DNA of 64,000 nucleotides from Photobacterium toruni (GCF_024529955.1 NZ_AP024854.1:2542001-2606000); one strand, 5' to 3'; positions 33,409 to 43,188 are shown, counted from the stretch's first letter. Notes: generated by a model from the sequence alone, not told the origin. Numbers and translations: made by a program.

Positions 33409-33428
33409 GTTTTAACTAAACACTAAAA

Positions 33429-33462
33429 ACAAAAAACCGACGTAATAACGTCGGTTTTTTTA
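33429..33462 (+). terminator. Terminator after valS
   Basis: AAAAAACCGACGT and ACGTCGGTTTTTT form a perfect stem. Confidence 0.93.
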
Positions 33463-33568
33463 TATTTAAAAATCAACTAATTAAAAAATCAGACCTCAAT
33501 AAAAAGCCCTGACTCATAATTAATCATTATTAACCATTGCTGAAATATAAATAACCAGATATTGTTAA

Positions 33569-33583
33569 TGATAATTATTCGCA
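33569..33583 (+). promoter_or_regulatory. Possible Fur box before the DUF2061 gene
   Basis: TGATAATTATTCGCA agrees with the 7-1-7 Fur repeat (TGATAAT-N-ATTATCA) at 12 of 14 positions and lies 30 bases before the start codon, where it could block transcription under iron-replete conditions. Motif match only. Confidence 0.4.
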
Positions 33584-33612
33584 ATTAAAGAGTGTGCCGA
33601 GAGGGTCTTACT

Positions 33613-34014
33613 ATGAAAAAAACTATTAGCTTTGCTGTTATTCATTTTACGGTCGCTTTTAGCGTCGCTTACCTACTAACAGGAGATATTCTTATTGGTA
33701 GTTTAATTGCAATGATTGAACCGATGGTTAATACCGTAGCTTTTTATTTTCATGAACAAACATGGCAGCGCCCAACACTGACATCATCACGCTTTAGTGC
33801 CCCACATTACAAAACTATCAGTTTTGCTGTATTACATTTTAGTGTCGCTTTTGGGGTTGTCTATTTACTGACTGGCGATATCGTTATTGGTAGTGTTATG
33901 GCAATGATTGAACCTGCTATTAATACTCTAGCTTATTATTTTCATGAACGAGTATGGCAGCGACATACCACTACATCAAAAACATGGTTTCATCATCTAA
34001 GTTGTAAACACTAA
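33613..34014 (+). CDS. Tandem DUF2061 membrane protein
   Basis: A 133-residue membrane protein made of two copies of a DUF2061-type unit. Each copy contains KTISFAV, then HF and VAF, then YLLTGD, then AMIEP, and ends YFHE followed by VWQR or TWQR. The copies cover about residues 1-60 and 63-125, and each appears to span the membrane twice. Single-unit DUF2061 proteins are common and of unknown function. I chose the ATG at 33613 because GAGAGGG precedes it; a GTG 21 bases upstream is the alternative. Confidence 0.82.
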   Translation: MKKTISFAVIHFTVAFSVAYLLTGDILIGSLIAMIEPMVNTVAFYFHEQTWQRPTLTSSRFSAPHYKTISFAVLHFSVAFGVVYLLTGDIVIGSVMAMIEPAINTLAYYFHERVWQRHTTTSKTWFHHLSCKH

Positions 34015-34045
34015 AGATCACCGTATTAAAATAACGGGACTTCTT

Positions 34046-34079
34046 AAAAAAAACCGCTGACATCAGCGGTTTTAAGTTT
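34046..34079. terminator. Bidirectional terminator
   Basis: AAAACCGCTGA and TCAGCGGTTTT pair between the convergent DUF2061 and mannosidase genes. Confidence 0.88.
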
Positions 34080-34094
34080 AAACAATCAAATAAA

Positions 34095-36530
34095 TCAATA
34101 GCTTTGTTTTAAATGATAGACTCGCAAACCTTGCATTACTTCATCAAAACTAGCAGAACCAATATATTTAATTTGACGTTGGTGTTCAGGCACAAGGGTA
34201 AAACTTGAATCTTCAAATCGCCCCTCACCTTCAAATTCTAAGTGCACAAAAAATGCGGGCTTGCTACTGCTTAGCATTACCACGATATCATTATTGTGCT
34301 CAGCAACTTCAAAGCGCAAATCAGGGCAAGCTAACTCACAATATTTAGGGCGAGCTGGAAACCATGTGTTTTCTATTAATTGCTGGCCACTATGCAAATG
34401 CACATGGAAAAAGCCGTCTTGTTCATGGCCATCTAAATCTTCATTTAGCCATTCCCACACCACTTTGGTTGAATCAGCTTCTAAGTATTGTGCTATTGGC
34501 TCACGGTAAAGGATCTCACCTTCCCAGCTTTGCCATACGACTTCACCTTTTAACTCGGTATTTTTACGACCATCATTAACCAAATGGAGCTTTAATCCAT
34601 GTTGATCTCGAGTAAAAGTCGCCATTTGTGGCGCAAAAAAACGACGCGCATGGTAATGCAATTGTTTCCAACGTCCGCTGTATTCTAGCGATGACCATGA
34701 ACTTACAGGCCAACAATCATTTAACTGCCAAAACAGCATTCCACGATTGGTTGGTTTTTGAGTACGCCAATATTCTGCTGCCGTTTTAACTGCGAGTGCT
34801 TGCTGTACTTGCGATAAATACAACATATTGACAAACCCATTTGGAAAACGGAAATAACGGGTAAACATCTCAGTAATGATCGAATTACCATTACCGCTTT
34901 TCTGATGACTCTCAAAACTTGGTGAGCTGATATTCCAATCTTGCTCTGGCAAATAACTTTTCACTGTCGGCAGTGACGGCCAAGATTGAAAACCAAATTC
35001 AGAACAAAAACGAGGGGTAACTTGTAGATAAGCATCAAACTCTTTACCACTATCCCACACATCCCAACAGTGCATATCACCGCGTTGCGGATCATGGTGC
35101 CAAGTATCAATAATATCCAGTTCACCATTACACGGAGAGCTAGCCCAGAAGCGTCGTGATGGATCTTCACGCTCGACCACTTCTGCTAAGGTGTTATTAA
35201 GACGATCATAATTAATCAAATGTTTTTCACGATGTTGCCGTGACTCAGGATCACGATCAATCGCCCCTAACACCTCATTATCACCACACCATAACACTAA
35301 ACTTGGATGATCTTTTAAGCGTCGAACTTGGTATTCAACTTCTTGCTCAACTTCAGCAATAAAGTCAGGGGTTGATGGGTATAGCGCATTGGCAAACATT
35401 AAATCTTGCCAAACAAGTAGCCCCAATTCATCACAAAGATTATAGAAAATATCTTTTTCATACATACCCCCGCCCCACACGCGGAGCATATTCATATTTG
35501 CGGCTGCAGCATCGGTTAACAGACTGCGATAGCGTTGCTCAGTCATACGCGCAGGCATAGCATCTAGTGGAATCCAATTGGCACCACGGGCTGAAATTGG
35601 CACATCATTAACCATCACGACCATACTCTGGCCCTGATCATCATCTTTAGTTACAACGTCTAATTTACGCAAACCAATTTGCTTAGTGAGCGTTATTCCA
35701 TCAGCTTCAAGTGCCAATTTATATAAGCGTTGCTTGCCATAACCCGCAGGCCACCAGTGACGAGGATTATCAATTCTAAAAATAACACTGGCTTTGGTTG
35801 CTTCACGATCGAGAGTCAGGTGAAAAGTTTGACCATCAAAGATAACGGCAGCATTAGCCAGTCCTTTTTCAGAGACAACTTCATAATGTAACGTAACCGT
35901 TAGTTCACACTCTTGCTGATGCCATTTCTGTTTAGTTGCTAAGTGACTAATACGTACATGTTCAATTGGCTGCAGCACAATATCACCGTAAACACCTAAA
36001 ACTGATAAGCAAATACTCCAATCCCAACCACTGTGGAACTGTGGTTTACGCAGCGTATTCATAAATGGAATTTGGTTATTACCTTTCGCCCATGGCACTG
36101 GGAATGGTAATTTATCTGCACGATTTTTTGCTGCAAGATCAGCACGATGTAATACAATTTCAATACGATTCATACCAACTTGCAAACAACTTAATACATC
36201 CACTTTATGGCGCATGAACATATTATTAAAATCGGCAACAGTATGACCATTAATACGAATTTCAGCTACTGTATCAAGCTGGTTCAATACCAAATCCATG
36301 GCATTGCACGTCAGTTGTTCAGCAGTTAATTCAAAGTGGCGGCTGACAATCCAGTCGCACTCACCAACCCACTGAATTTTTTTTTCATTGGTTGCCCAAT
36401 AAGGATCAGGGATCTCTCCAGCTGCATATAATGCTGAGTGAACATCACCCGGCAAATCAATATGAAGGTCTTGAATTGCTGAACGCTGAACACACGCAAG
36501 CAACCACTGGCCATTAAGTGAGATTGTCAT
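34095..36530 (-). CDS. Beta-mannosidase (GH2)
   Basis: A family 2 glycosidase of 811 residues without a signal peptide, so probably intracellular. The N-terminal sugar-binding domain starts SLNGQWLLACVQ. The barrel contains RGANWIPLDAMP and VLWCGDNEVLG, where NE carries the acid/base glutamate. A typical GH2 nucleophile region lies around FCSEFGFQSWPS. Exo-beta-mannosidases release mannose from mannan oligosaccharides; in chitin-using Vibrionaceae such genes are sometimes grouped with the chitin regulon, but here it stands alone. The ATG at 36530 has GGAG six bases upstream. Confidence 0.88.
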   Translation of the reverse strand: MTISLNGQWLLACVQRSAIQDLHIDLPGDVHSALYAAGEIPDPYWATNEKKIQWVGECDWIVSRHFELTAEQLTCNAMDLVLNQLDTVAEIRINGHTVADFNNMFMRHKVDVLSCLQVGMNRIEIVLHRADLAAKNRADKLPFPVPWAKGNNQIPFMNTLRKPQFHSGWDWSICLSVLGVYGDIVLQPIEHVRISHLATKQKWHQQECELTVTLHYEVVSEKGLANAAVIFDGQTFHLTLDREATKASVIFRIDNPRHWWPAGYGKQRLYKLALEADGITLTKQIGLRKLDVVTKDDDQGQSMVVMVNDVPISARGANWIPLDAMPARMTEQRYRSLLTDAAAANMNMLRVWGGGMYEKDIFYNLCDELGLLVWQDLMFANALYPSTPDFIAEVEQEVEYQVRRLKDHPSLVLWCGDNEVLGAIDRDPESRQHREKHLINYDRLNNTLAEVVEREDPSRRFWASSPCNGELDIIDTWHHDPQRGDMHCWDVWDSGKEFDAYLQVTPRFCSEFGFQSWPSLPTVKSYLPEQDWNISSPSFESHQKSGNGNSIITEMFTRYFRFPNGFVNMLYLSQVQQALAVKTAAEYWRTQKPTNRGMLFWQLNDCWPVSSWSSLEYSGRWKQLHYHARRFFAPQMATFTRDQHGLKLHLVNDGRKNTELKGEVVWQSWEGEILYREPIAQYLEADSTKVVWEWLNEDLDGHEQDGFFHVHLHSGQQLIENTWFPARPKYCELACPDLRFEVAEHNNDIVVMLSSSKPAFFVHLEFEGEGRFEDSSFTLVPEHQRQIKYIGSASFDEVMQGLRVYHLKQSY

Positions 36531-36680
36531 CAATCACTCCAATACTGAATATATTCAGTATGATTTAAATGTATGAAGATAAATGGAAAGATTTACACGC
36601 GTTGTAGTTACAGACAGTGATCACGAGTAAATTTCTATTATGTCATCAATATCAAAGCTTGATATCACTGCCAAAAAGCA

Positions 36681-36707
36681 GAAAAAGCCAGCAAAATGCC
36701 GGCTTTT
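36681..36707 (-). terminator. Terminator of rraB
   Basis: On the minus strand AAAAGCCGGC pairs with GCTGGCTTTT (one mismatch) and is followed by T residues, about 25 bases after the rraB stop. Confidence 0.75.
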
Positions 36708-36732
36708 AAGAACAGAGTGGTGTTATGACGAT

Positions 36733-37140
36733 TTATTCTTCGTCTTCGCTCTCTTCTTCATCATCTTCATCATCTTCGTCAGATTCGAAGTAAGTACCCC
36801 AACCGTCATAATCAATGCTGTGTTTTTCTGCTAGTTTGATTAGCTTTTCAGCTTGCTCATCAATAAGCTCAGCGTTTAGAGCTGACTCCATCACTGCATC
36901 AAAACATACAACCTTGCCGCCGCCATCTTCAGGATCAAGCTCTAGCTCTTCTGCTTCTAAAACATTAAAACCAAGTTTAAATGCTTCAACTGCAGCCGCT
37001 TCTAGCTCTTCAAAGGTGTCTGCAGAGAAATGGTGCTCAATAGTGTAAAGCGCCTCTGGCTCACTGCCATCTTCAAGTAATGCGGCGATAATTTCGCGCG
37101 TTTCTTCTTTTTGCTCTGCAATCAATTCTGCGTAAGACAT
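36733..37140 (-). CDS. rraB: Regulator of ribonuclease activity B
   Basis: A 135-residue RraB protein that binds RNase E and changes its cleavage of a subset of mRNAs. The N-terminal [17 protein letters not shown] and the core [12 protein letters not shown] are typical. The C-terminus is a long run of Asp/Glu. I chose the ATG at 37140, preceded by GGTGGAG; the in-frame extension upstream does not look coding. A perfect FNR-type palindrome lies about 90 bases upstream. Confidence 0.92.
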   Translation of the reverse strand: MSYAELIAEQKEETREIIAALLEDGSEPEALYTIEHHFSADTFEELEAAAVEAFKLGFNVLEAEELELDPEDGGGKVVCFDAVMESALNAELIDEQAEKLIKLAEKHSIDYDGWGTYFESDEDDEDDEEESEDEE

Positions 37141-37230
37141 GGTATCACTCCACCTATGGAATAAATTTGCTGGCAAATATCGCATGGTTTGCACTCAATT
37201 ACCATATCTTACGCGTAAGCTCGGTCTAAA

Positions 37231-37244
37231 TTGATCTTAATCAA
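37231..37244. promoter_or_regulatory. Perfect FNR-type box upstream of rraB
   Basis: TTGATCTTAATCAA is an exact match to the FNR consensus TTGAT-N4-ATCAA. On the minus strand a TATGGT hexamer lies about 34 bases downstream, so a class II arrangement for rraB is possible. It is 450 bases from the carrier gene on the other side. The rest of the 37245-37624 spacer is AT-rich and shows no gene. Confidence 0.6.
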
Positions 37245-37624
37245 TACTTAAGTTATTAACGTCAACGCTTCAAATACTCATCGTTATGCATAATATTCCA
37301 CGCCTATAATACTCACTATGCTGCGATAACCACGGTATAAGCCCTAGCTATTAATTTTTTGTCATATTGTTTATATAGGCTATTCGCATAGACACCCAGT
37401 TTTTTTACACTAATATCCCATGTTTAAAAATGACACTTTTATCGCTGATAATAAATACAAAAAAATTGTGAACAATCGTTGAGTTAGTCACTAAATTTCA
37501 CTTTAGAATCATAAAGTCCCACAAGCCCAATGAGACTATTTATGACCCATTTATCACCATGATACTAAGCTGTAATATTTTTTAATTAGTTACGTTTATT
37601 GTTTGTGCCCTTCTTTTTTCATAA

Positions 37625-37638
37625 GTGATCATTATCAC
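37625..37638. promoter_or_regulatory. FNR/CRP-like box before the YfcC carrier
   Basis: GTGATCATTATCAC has the FNR core TGAT-N4-ATCA and also fits GTGA-N6-TCAC of CRP. It ends 56 bases before the carrier ATG, with TATGGT (37659-37664) at a distance that suits activation. FNR control would agree with fermentative use of arginine. Confidence 0.5.
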
Positions 37639-37694
37639 TCATGCAGACAAACACACCTTATGGTTATCATTAACCTATGGTGCAGGAGATAACC

Positions 37695-39143
37695 ATGACG
37701 ACACACACTGAGATTAAACCCGAAAAGAAAAGCTTTTTTTCTCAATTAAAATTCCCTTCTGCTTATACCATTCTATTTACACTTATTGCTTTTGTTGCCG
37801 CTCTTACATGGGTTGTACCAGCAGGACAATATGATCGTGAAATGAATGCTGAACTCGGAAAAGAAGTCCCTATTACAGGTACCTATAAACCGGTTGAGAG
37901 CAACCCTCAAGGTGTTGTTGATGTATTATTAGCGCCGATAGATGGTTTTTATAATCATGAATCCTATGAAGCCGCAGCCATTGATGTGTCATTGTTTATT
38001 TTAATTATCGGTGGCTTTCTTGGACTGGTTACAAAAACAGGGGCAATTGATGCAGGTATTGAACGTGTCACTGCCCGCCTACATGGCAAAGAAGAATTAA
38101 TGATCCCGATTTTAATGGGTTTATTTGCTGCGGGCGGTACCATTTATGGCATGGCAGAAGAATCATTACCTTTTTATACTTTATTAGTACCTGTGATGAT
38201 GGCGGCACGATTTGATCCGCTCGTTGCCGCAGCAACAGTGTTACTGGGAGCTGGTATAGGAACATTAGGATCGACAATAAATCCCTTTGCAACGGTTATT
38301 GCTTCTAACGCAGCAGGCATACCGTTCACTGATGGTATTATGTTACGAATTATCATTCTAACTATCGGTTGGTTAATCTGTGTTGGTTACGTCATGCGCT
38401 ATGCAAAAATGGTGCGTGAAGATAAAACAAAATCAATTGTGTATGACCAATATGAGCAAAATAAAGCGCATTTTTTAAGTAACCAATCAGATCAAATGCT
38501 TGAGTTCACTACTACCCGTAAAGTGATACTTGCTATTTTTGGACTTTCGTTTGCAGTGATGATTTATGGGGTTGCAATTGCGGGATGGTGGATGCCACAA
38601 ATATCAGCAATGTTCCTTGGCGCTTCGATTCTTATTGGTTTTGTGTCACGCATGAGCGAAGAAGATTTCTCTACCAGCTTTATTGATGGCGCTCGAGATC
38701 TACTTGGCGTAGCGTTAATTATTGGTATTGCTCGCGGTATTGTCGTGATCATGGATCGCGGTATGATCACCGATACTATCCTAAACTCAGCCGAACATAT
38801 CGTCACAGGTCTCTCAGCTGTCGTATTTATTAATGTCATGTATATTCTAGAAATATTACTGTCGTTTTTAGTTCCATCGACCTCCGGATTAGCCGTACTG
38901 ACTATGCCAATCATGGCGCCATTGGCTGATTTTTCAGGAGTTGGACGAGATCTAGTCGTAACCGCTTACCAATCAGCGTCAGGGGTCGTTAACCTTGTCA
39001 CTCCCACATCTGCAGTTGTAATGGGAGGATTAGCTATTGCACGCGTCCCTTATGTACGCTGGCTGAAATGGGTTGCACCATTATTAGGTATTATTATTGT
39101 ATTTACGATGGTGGTTTTAAGTATTGGCGTAATATTAGTGTAG
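37695..39143 (+). CDS. YfcC/DcuC-superfamily carrier, probable arginine/ornithine exchanger
   Basis: A 482-residue membrane protein of the YfcC family (IT superfamily, related to DcuC). About 12 helices are visible, and a characteristic first external segment starts AGQYDRE. YfcC-type proteins next to arginine deiminase genes are annotated as arginine/ornithine antiporters or basic amino-acid carriers. This one precedes arcA, so arginine uptake with ornithine exit is the best guess. It is not of the classical APC-type ArcD family. The ATG at 37695 follows GGAGATAACC. A terminator separates it from arcA. Confidence 0.8.
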   Translation: MTTHTEIKPEKKSFFSQLKFPSAYTILFTLIAFVAALTWVVPAGQYDREMNAELGKEVPITGTYKPVESNPQGVVDVLLAPIDGFYNHESYEAAAIDVSLFILIIGGFLGLVTKTGAIDAGIERVTARLHGKEELMIPILMGLFAAGGTIYGMAEESLPFYTLLVPVMMAARFDPLVAAATVLLGAGIGTLGSTINPFATVIASNAAGIPFTDGIMLRIIILTIGWLICVGYVMRYAKMVREDKTKSIVYDQYEQNKAHFLSNQSDQMLEFTTTRKVILAIFGLSFAVMIYGVAIAGWWMPQISAMFLGASILIGFVSRMSEEDFSTSFIDGARDLLGVALIIGIARGIVVIMDRGMITDTILNSAEHIVTGLSAVVFINVMYILEILLSFLVPSTSGLAVLTMPIMAPLADFSGVGRDLVVTAYQSASGVVNLVTPTSAVVMGGLAIARVPYVRWLKWVAPLLGIIIVFTMVVLSIGVILV

Positions 39144-39180
39144 TACGCTAGTGTAACTGATAAATATATATCCTTTATTA

Positions 39181-39204
39181 AAATCGCCTGCGGGCGATTT
39201 TTTT
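39181..39204 (+). terminator. Terminator after the carrier gene
   Basis: AAATCGCC and GGCGATTT pair around TGCG and are followed by TTTTT. The arginine deiminase gene downstream therefore needs its own promoter. Confidence 0.9.
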
Positions 39205-39819
39205 ATTTTCAGTTATACATATAGAGATATATTTATTACACCTTTACGTTATACCATATTATTTATATTAGTCATTACGTTGTCTCAAAGCCCCCTATTA
39301 TTCCAACAAGACACCCCCCACATATACATTCAATTAAATATTATTTAAAACATATTTAAAATTAAAAAATAACAAAATAATAAAATAAACATTCATCACA
39401 AAAAAACACTTAAATACATTATAAAAAAAAAGAAAATCTTATTATTTAATATATCTACGCATCTTATTTGAATAATATTCTCCACCGTTAAAACTTAATT
39501 TAAACAACAACAATGCATAAGATTTCATATAAAAATAAAATACCAATAAAAAACAATAAGATAACAATGATTATTGTATTAAAAAAACATAACAATCACA
39601 TAATAAATCAATGAATTTCATTATTTATAATTATTCTTTCCTGTAAAAAAACCACTATATCATCGCTAAGCTATTAATAATTAAAGTGTGATAGTGATCT
39701 TATACAAATAAACTCAACCACGTAGAATCAATTACATAAACAACACGCAATACTTATTTAACGCTTCGTAACTTTAAACATAGCCAATCACTAACAGGCA
39801 TAAATAGAGAGATACTATC
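39205..39819. other. Long AT-rich regulatory spacer before arcA
   Basis: About 615 bases with long A and T runs and no reading frame that looks coding. It contains two weak ARG-box-like elements, TGAATAATATTCT (39469-39481) and AATGAATTTCATT (39610-39622). A weak FNR-like element, TGATAGTGATCT (39689-39700), is also present. The composition suits binding by H-NS-type proteins. A promoter for arcA is expected in the last 150 bases, but I cannot fix it. Confidence 0.6.
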
Positions 39820-41040
39820 ATGAGTAACTTTTATGTGGGTTCTGAAATAGGTCAACTACGCCGCGTACTAATCCATCGTCCAGAGCGTGCTTTAAATAAT
39901 CTGACACCATCAAATTGCCAAGATTTATTATTTGATGATGTATTATCTGTTGAAAAAGCAGGTAAAGAACATGATGTATTTGCTAATACTCTACGCCAAC
40001 AAGGTGTCGAAGTTTTATTATTACAAACCATGTTAAGTGAAACTTTATCCATTCCAGAAGCAAAAGATTGGCTATTATCAACTCAAATATCAAATTACCG
40101 TTTTGGTAATACCTTTGCGAATGATATTCGCTGTTTCTTAGCTGACCTACCTCATGCTGAGCTCGCTTCAATTTTATTAGGTGGTCTAAGTTACGCAGAA
40201 TTACCACTGCAATCCTCTTCTATTATGCAAAAGATGCATTCACCTTGTGACTTTATTATCAAGCCATTACCTAATCATCTCTTTACTCGCGATACTTCTT
40301 GCTGGGTTTACGGTGGTGTATCTATTAATCCGATGGCTAAAGAAGCTCGTCAACGTGAAACCAACCATTTACGTGCTATTTACCGCTGGCATCCAACGTT
40401 TGCAGGCCAAGATTTCATTAAATACTTTGGCGATGATCAAAATGCTTATGACAAATCCACCATTGAAGGCGGCGATGTTTTAGTTATAGGTAAAGGCAGC
40501 GTGTTAATTGGTATGTCTGAACGTACAACGCCACAAGGTGTTGAGGCATTAGCAGCAAGCTTATTTAAGCATGGTCAAGCCAAGCAAGTAATTGCAATGG
40601 AATTACCAAAGCACCGTTCATGCATGCACCTCGATACTGTGATGACACATATGCGTGAAGACACTTTCTCGGTTTACCCTGAAGTTATTCGTAAAGATGT
40701 CCAATGCTGGAGCCTAACTGGCGATGCTTATGGCAGCGTAAAAGCTAAAGAAGAAAATTATTTTGTTCACGCTATCGAGAAAGCTTTGGGCGTTGATCAA
40801 CTTAATTTAATTACCACTGGTGGTGATAACTTTGAAGCTGAACGTGAGCAGTGGAACGATGCTAACAACGTCTTAACCGTCAGCCCTGGGGTTGTTATTG
40901 GTTATGAGCGTAACACTTACACCAATGAAAAATACGATAAAGCCGGCATCACTGTATTACCGATTCCAGGTGATGAACTTGGTCGTGGCCGTGGCGGTGC
41001 TCGCTGCATGAGCTGCCCAATTGAGCGTGATGGTATTTAA
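39820..41040 (+). CDS. arcA: Arginine deiminase
   Basis: A 406-residue arginine deiminase that converts arginine to citrulline and ammonia. The N-terminal [15 protein letters not shown], the catalytic-region [12 protein letters not shown] and the C-terminal GGARCMSCP are all present. The nucleophilic cysteine is about residue 396. It is the first step of the deiminase pathway, followed here by carbamate kinase and ornithine carbamoyltransferase, so cells can make ATP from arginine without oxygen and raise pH with ammonia. Confidence 0.97.
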   Translation: MSNFYVGSEIGQLRRVLIHRPERALNNLTPSNCQDLLFDDVLSVEKAGKEHDVFANTLRQQGVEVLLLQTMLSETLSIPEAKDWLLSTQISNYRFGNTFANDIRCFLADLPHAELASILLGGLSYAELPLQSSSIMQKMHSPCDFIIKPLPNHLFTRDTSCWVYGGVSINPMAKEARQRETNHLRAIYRWHPTFAGQDFIKYFGDDQNAYDKSTIEGGDVLVIGKGSVLIGMSERTTPQGVEALAASLFKHGQAKQVIAMELPKHRSCMHLDTVMTHMREDTFSVYPEVIRKDVQCWSLTGDAYGSVKAKEENYFVHAIEKALGVDQLNLITTGGDNFEAEREQWNDANNVLTVSPGVVIGYERNTYTNEKYDKAGITVLPIPGDELGRGRGGARCMSCPIERDGI

Positions 41041-41054
41041 ACCGACATAACAAA

Positions 41055-41078
41055 GGCTGGTGCGACTACCGACCAGCC
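41055..41078 (+). promoter_or_regulatory. Hairpin between arcA and arcC
   Basis: GGCTGGT and ACCAGCC form a 7-bp stem with a 10-base loop. There is no T-run, so it is more likely an mRNA processing or stabilising element than a terminator. Confidence 0.5.
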
Positions 41079-41104
41079 ACTAATAAATACGGAGATATAC
41101 AGCG

Positions 41105-42019
41105 ATGACTAAACAAACTGTTGTGGTTGCCCTTGGTGGTAATGCTTTATTACGTCGTGGCGAGCCTTTAGAAGCCAGCATTCAACGTCAAAACATTGCG
41201 ACAGCCGCCAAAACTATCGCAGAAATTGCGCAGCAATATAACGTGGTATTAGTACATGGTAACGGTCCACAAGTAGGTTTACTGGCACTACAAGGGTTGG
41301 AATATAAAAAAGTAATGCCTTACCCACTAGATGTATTGGGTTCTGAAACACAAGGCATGATTGGTTATATCTTAATGCAAGAACTGAAGAACTTACTGCC
41401 AGAGCAAGACGTCTCTTGCATGCTCACTCAAATGTTAGTTGACCCACAAGATCCTGCTTTTGCTGATCCAACCAAGCCTATTGGCCCTGTGTATCAAGAA
41501 GCCGAAGCTCGTGAGTTAGCTGAGAAATTTCAGTGGACGGTGAAAGCTGATGGTCAATATTTCCGCCGCGTAGTACCAAGTCCACAACCCATTGGCATCG
41601 TAGAATGTGATGCCATCGAAACCTTAATTAAACGTGATCACTTAGTCATTTGTACTGGCGGCGGTGGCATTCCAGTTAAACGTGAAAATAACAAACTGGT
41701 AGGTGTTGAGGCTGTAATTGATAAAGACATGTCAGCGGCTTATCTCGCCAAGCAATTAAATGCCGATGCGCTACTTATTTTGACTGATGCTGATGCTGTT
41801 TATCTTGATTGGGGCAAAGCAACTCAAAAAGCGATATCAAGCACGACGCCACGAGCGCTAGCACAATACAGTTTTGATGCCGGTTCAATGGGTCCAAAAA
41901 TTGAAGCATCGTGTGAGTTTATCAAACAAGGTGGAAAATTAGTCGGTATCGGTGCACTGCATGATGGATTAGAGATCCTCAAAGGGCTTGCTGGAACAAA
42001 TATTATTGCAGATAAATAG
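41105..42019 (+). CDS. arcC: Carbamate kinase
   Basis: A 304-residue amino-acid-kinase-fold enzyme that transfers phosphate from carbamoyl phosphate to ADP, giving ATP, ammonia and CO2. VVALGGNALLRRGEP at the N-terminus, VLVHGNGPQVG and ICTGGGGIPV are family motifs. GGAG lies 9 bases before the ATG. Gene order is arcA-arcC-OTC, with a 125-base spacer before the OTC gene. Confidence 0.97.
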   Translation: MTKQTVVVALGGNALLRRGEPLEASIQRQNIATAAKTIAEIAQQYNVVLVHGNGPQVGLLALQGLEYKKVMPYPLDVLGSETQGMIGYILMQELKNLLPEQDVSCMLTQMLVDPQDPAFADPTKPIGPVYQEAEARELAEKFQWTVKADGQYFRRVVPSPQPIGIVECDAIETLIKRDHLVICTGGGGIPVKRENNKLVGVEAVIDKDMSAAYLAKQLNADALLILTDADAVYLDWGKATQKAISSTTPRALAQYSFDAGSMGPKIEASCEFIKQGGKLVGIGALHDGLEILKGLAGTNIIADK

Positions 42020-42067
42020 AATAGCTATTCACAAACGCTAAAAAATAAGATACACATATTATTAACA

Positions 42068-42097
42068 TTGAACATTATCGAGTAACTCACCTATAAC
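42068..42097 (+). promoter_or_regulatory. Possible promoter before the OTC gene
   Basis: TTGAAC and TATAAC lie 18 bases apart, 48 bases before the start codon. A small hairpin (TTCAGT/ACTGAA) follows. The OTC gene could therefore be transcribed apart from arcA-arcC. Confidence 0.4.
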
Positions 42098-42144
42098 ATA
42101 AAAGATTCAGTCGAAGAGATACTGAACCTTAAGAGGGATACATC

Positions 42145-43155
42145 ATGGCTTTTAATCTTCGTAATCGTAACTTCCTAAAATTACTTGATTTCACTCCTCG
42201 TGAGATTCAACATTTACTTGAACTATCGGCTGAATTAAAAAAAGCAAAATACAATGGCTATGAACAACCTCGCCTTAAAGGTAAGAACATCGCACTGATC
42301 TTTGAAAAAACCTCAACCCGTACGCGTTGCGCATTTGAAGTTGCTGCTTTTGACCAAGGCGCTCAAGTTTCTTATTTAGGCCCTTCTGGTTCTCAAATTG
42401 GTCACAAAGAATCAATGAAAGACACCGCTCGCGTATTAGGTCGTATGTACGACGGCATTGAATACCGCGGGTTTGGCCAAGCGATTGTTGAAGAGCTTGG
42501 TGCATACGCTGGCGTTCCTGTATGGAATGGTTTAACCGATGAATTCCATCCAACACAAATTTTAGCTGACTTTCTAACCATGCAAGAGCATGGCCGCGGC
42601 AAAGCATTACACCAAATGTCATTTGCTTATCTTGGGGATGCGCGTAATAACATGGGTAACTCCTTAATGGTTGGTGCTGCAAAAATGGGAATGGATATTC
42701 GTCTCGTTGCACCAAAAGCATTCTGGCCTGATGCTGAACTTGTCGCTCAATGCCGTGAAATTGCCACAGAAACGGGCGCTAAAATCACCATGACAGATGA
42801 TGTCCAAGAAGGTGTTCAAGGCTGTGATTTCCTTTATACCGATGTGTGGGTTTCTATGGGTGAAGCCAAAGAAGCATGGGCAGAACGAATCAATTTAATG
42901 CTGCCATACCAAGTTAACATGGCTATGTTACAAGCAACTGGTAATCCGCATGTGAAATTTATGCACTGTTTACCAGCTTTCCATGGCGAAGATACCACCG
43001 TTGGAAAAGAACTTGCTCAAGCCTACCCAATGCTATCAAAAGGGGTAGAAGTAACGGATGAAGTGATTGAATCTAACCATTCAATTGTGTTTGATGAAGC
43101 AGAAAACCGCATGCATACCATCAAAGCTGTGATGGTAGCAACACTGGGGGACTAA
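42145..43155 (+). CDS. argF: Ornithine carbamoyltransferase
   Basis: A 336-residue OTC. The carbamoyl-phosphate motif is STRTRCAFE, and the ornithine motif HCLPAFHG is present. It closely resembles E. coli ArgF throughout ([24 protein letters not shown]). Position after arcA and arcC suggests the catabolic direction, citrulline plus phosphate to ornithine plus carbamoyl phosphate, in which case arcB would be the proper name. The sequence cannot decide between catabolic and anabolic roles, and one enzyme may do both. Confidence 0.93.
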   Translation: MAFNLRNRNFLKLLDFTPREIQHLLELSAELKKAKYNGYEQPRLKGKNIALIFEKTSTRTRCAFEVAAFDQGAQVSYLGPSGSQIGHKESMKDTARVLGRMYDGIEYRGFGQAIVEELGAYAGVPVWNGLTDEFHPTQILADFLTMQEHGRGKALHQMSFAYLGDARNNMGNSLMVGAAKMGMDIRLVAPKAFWPDAELVAQCREIATETGAKITMTDDVQEGVQGCDFLYTDVWVSMGEAKEAWAERINLMLPYQVNMAMLQATGNPHVKFMHCLPAFHGEDTTVGKELAQAYPMLSKGVEVTDEVIESNHSIVFDEAENRMHTIKAVMVATLGD

Positions 43156-43188
43156 ATAACAATATTCGCTGTAATAAGAGTTAATACG

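Noticed and set aside
39460-39630. Two ARG-box-like palindromes counted as firm ArgR sites for arcA
   Set aside because: Spacing or half-sites deviate from the consensus and the region is very AT-rich, so they are mentioned only as weak candidates.
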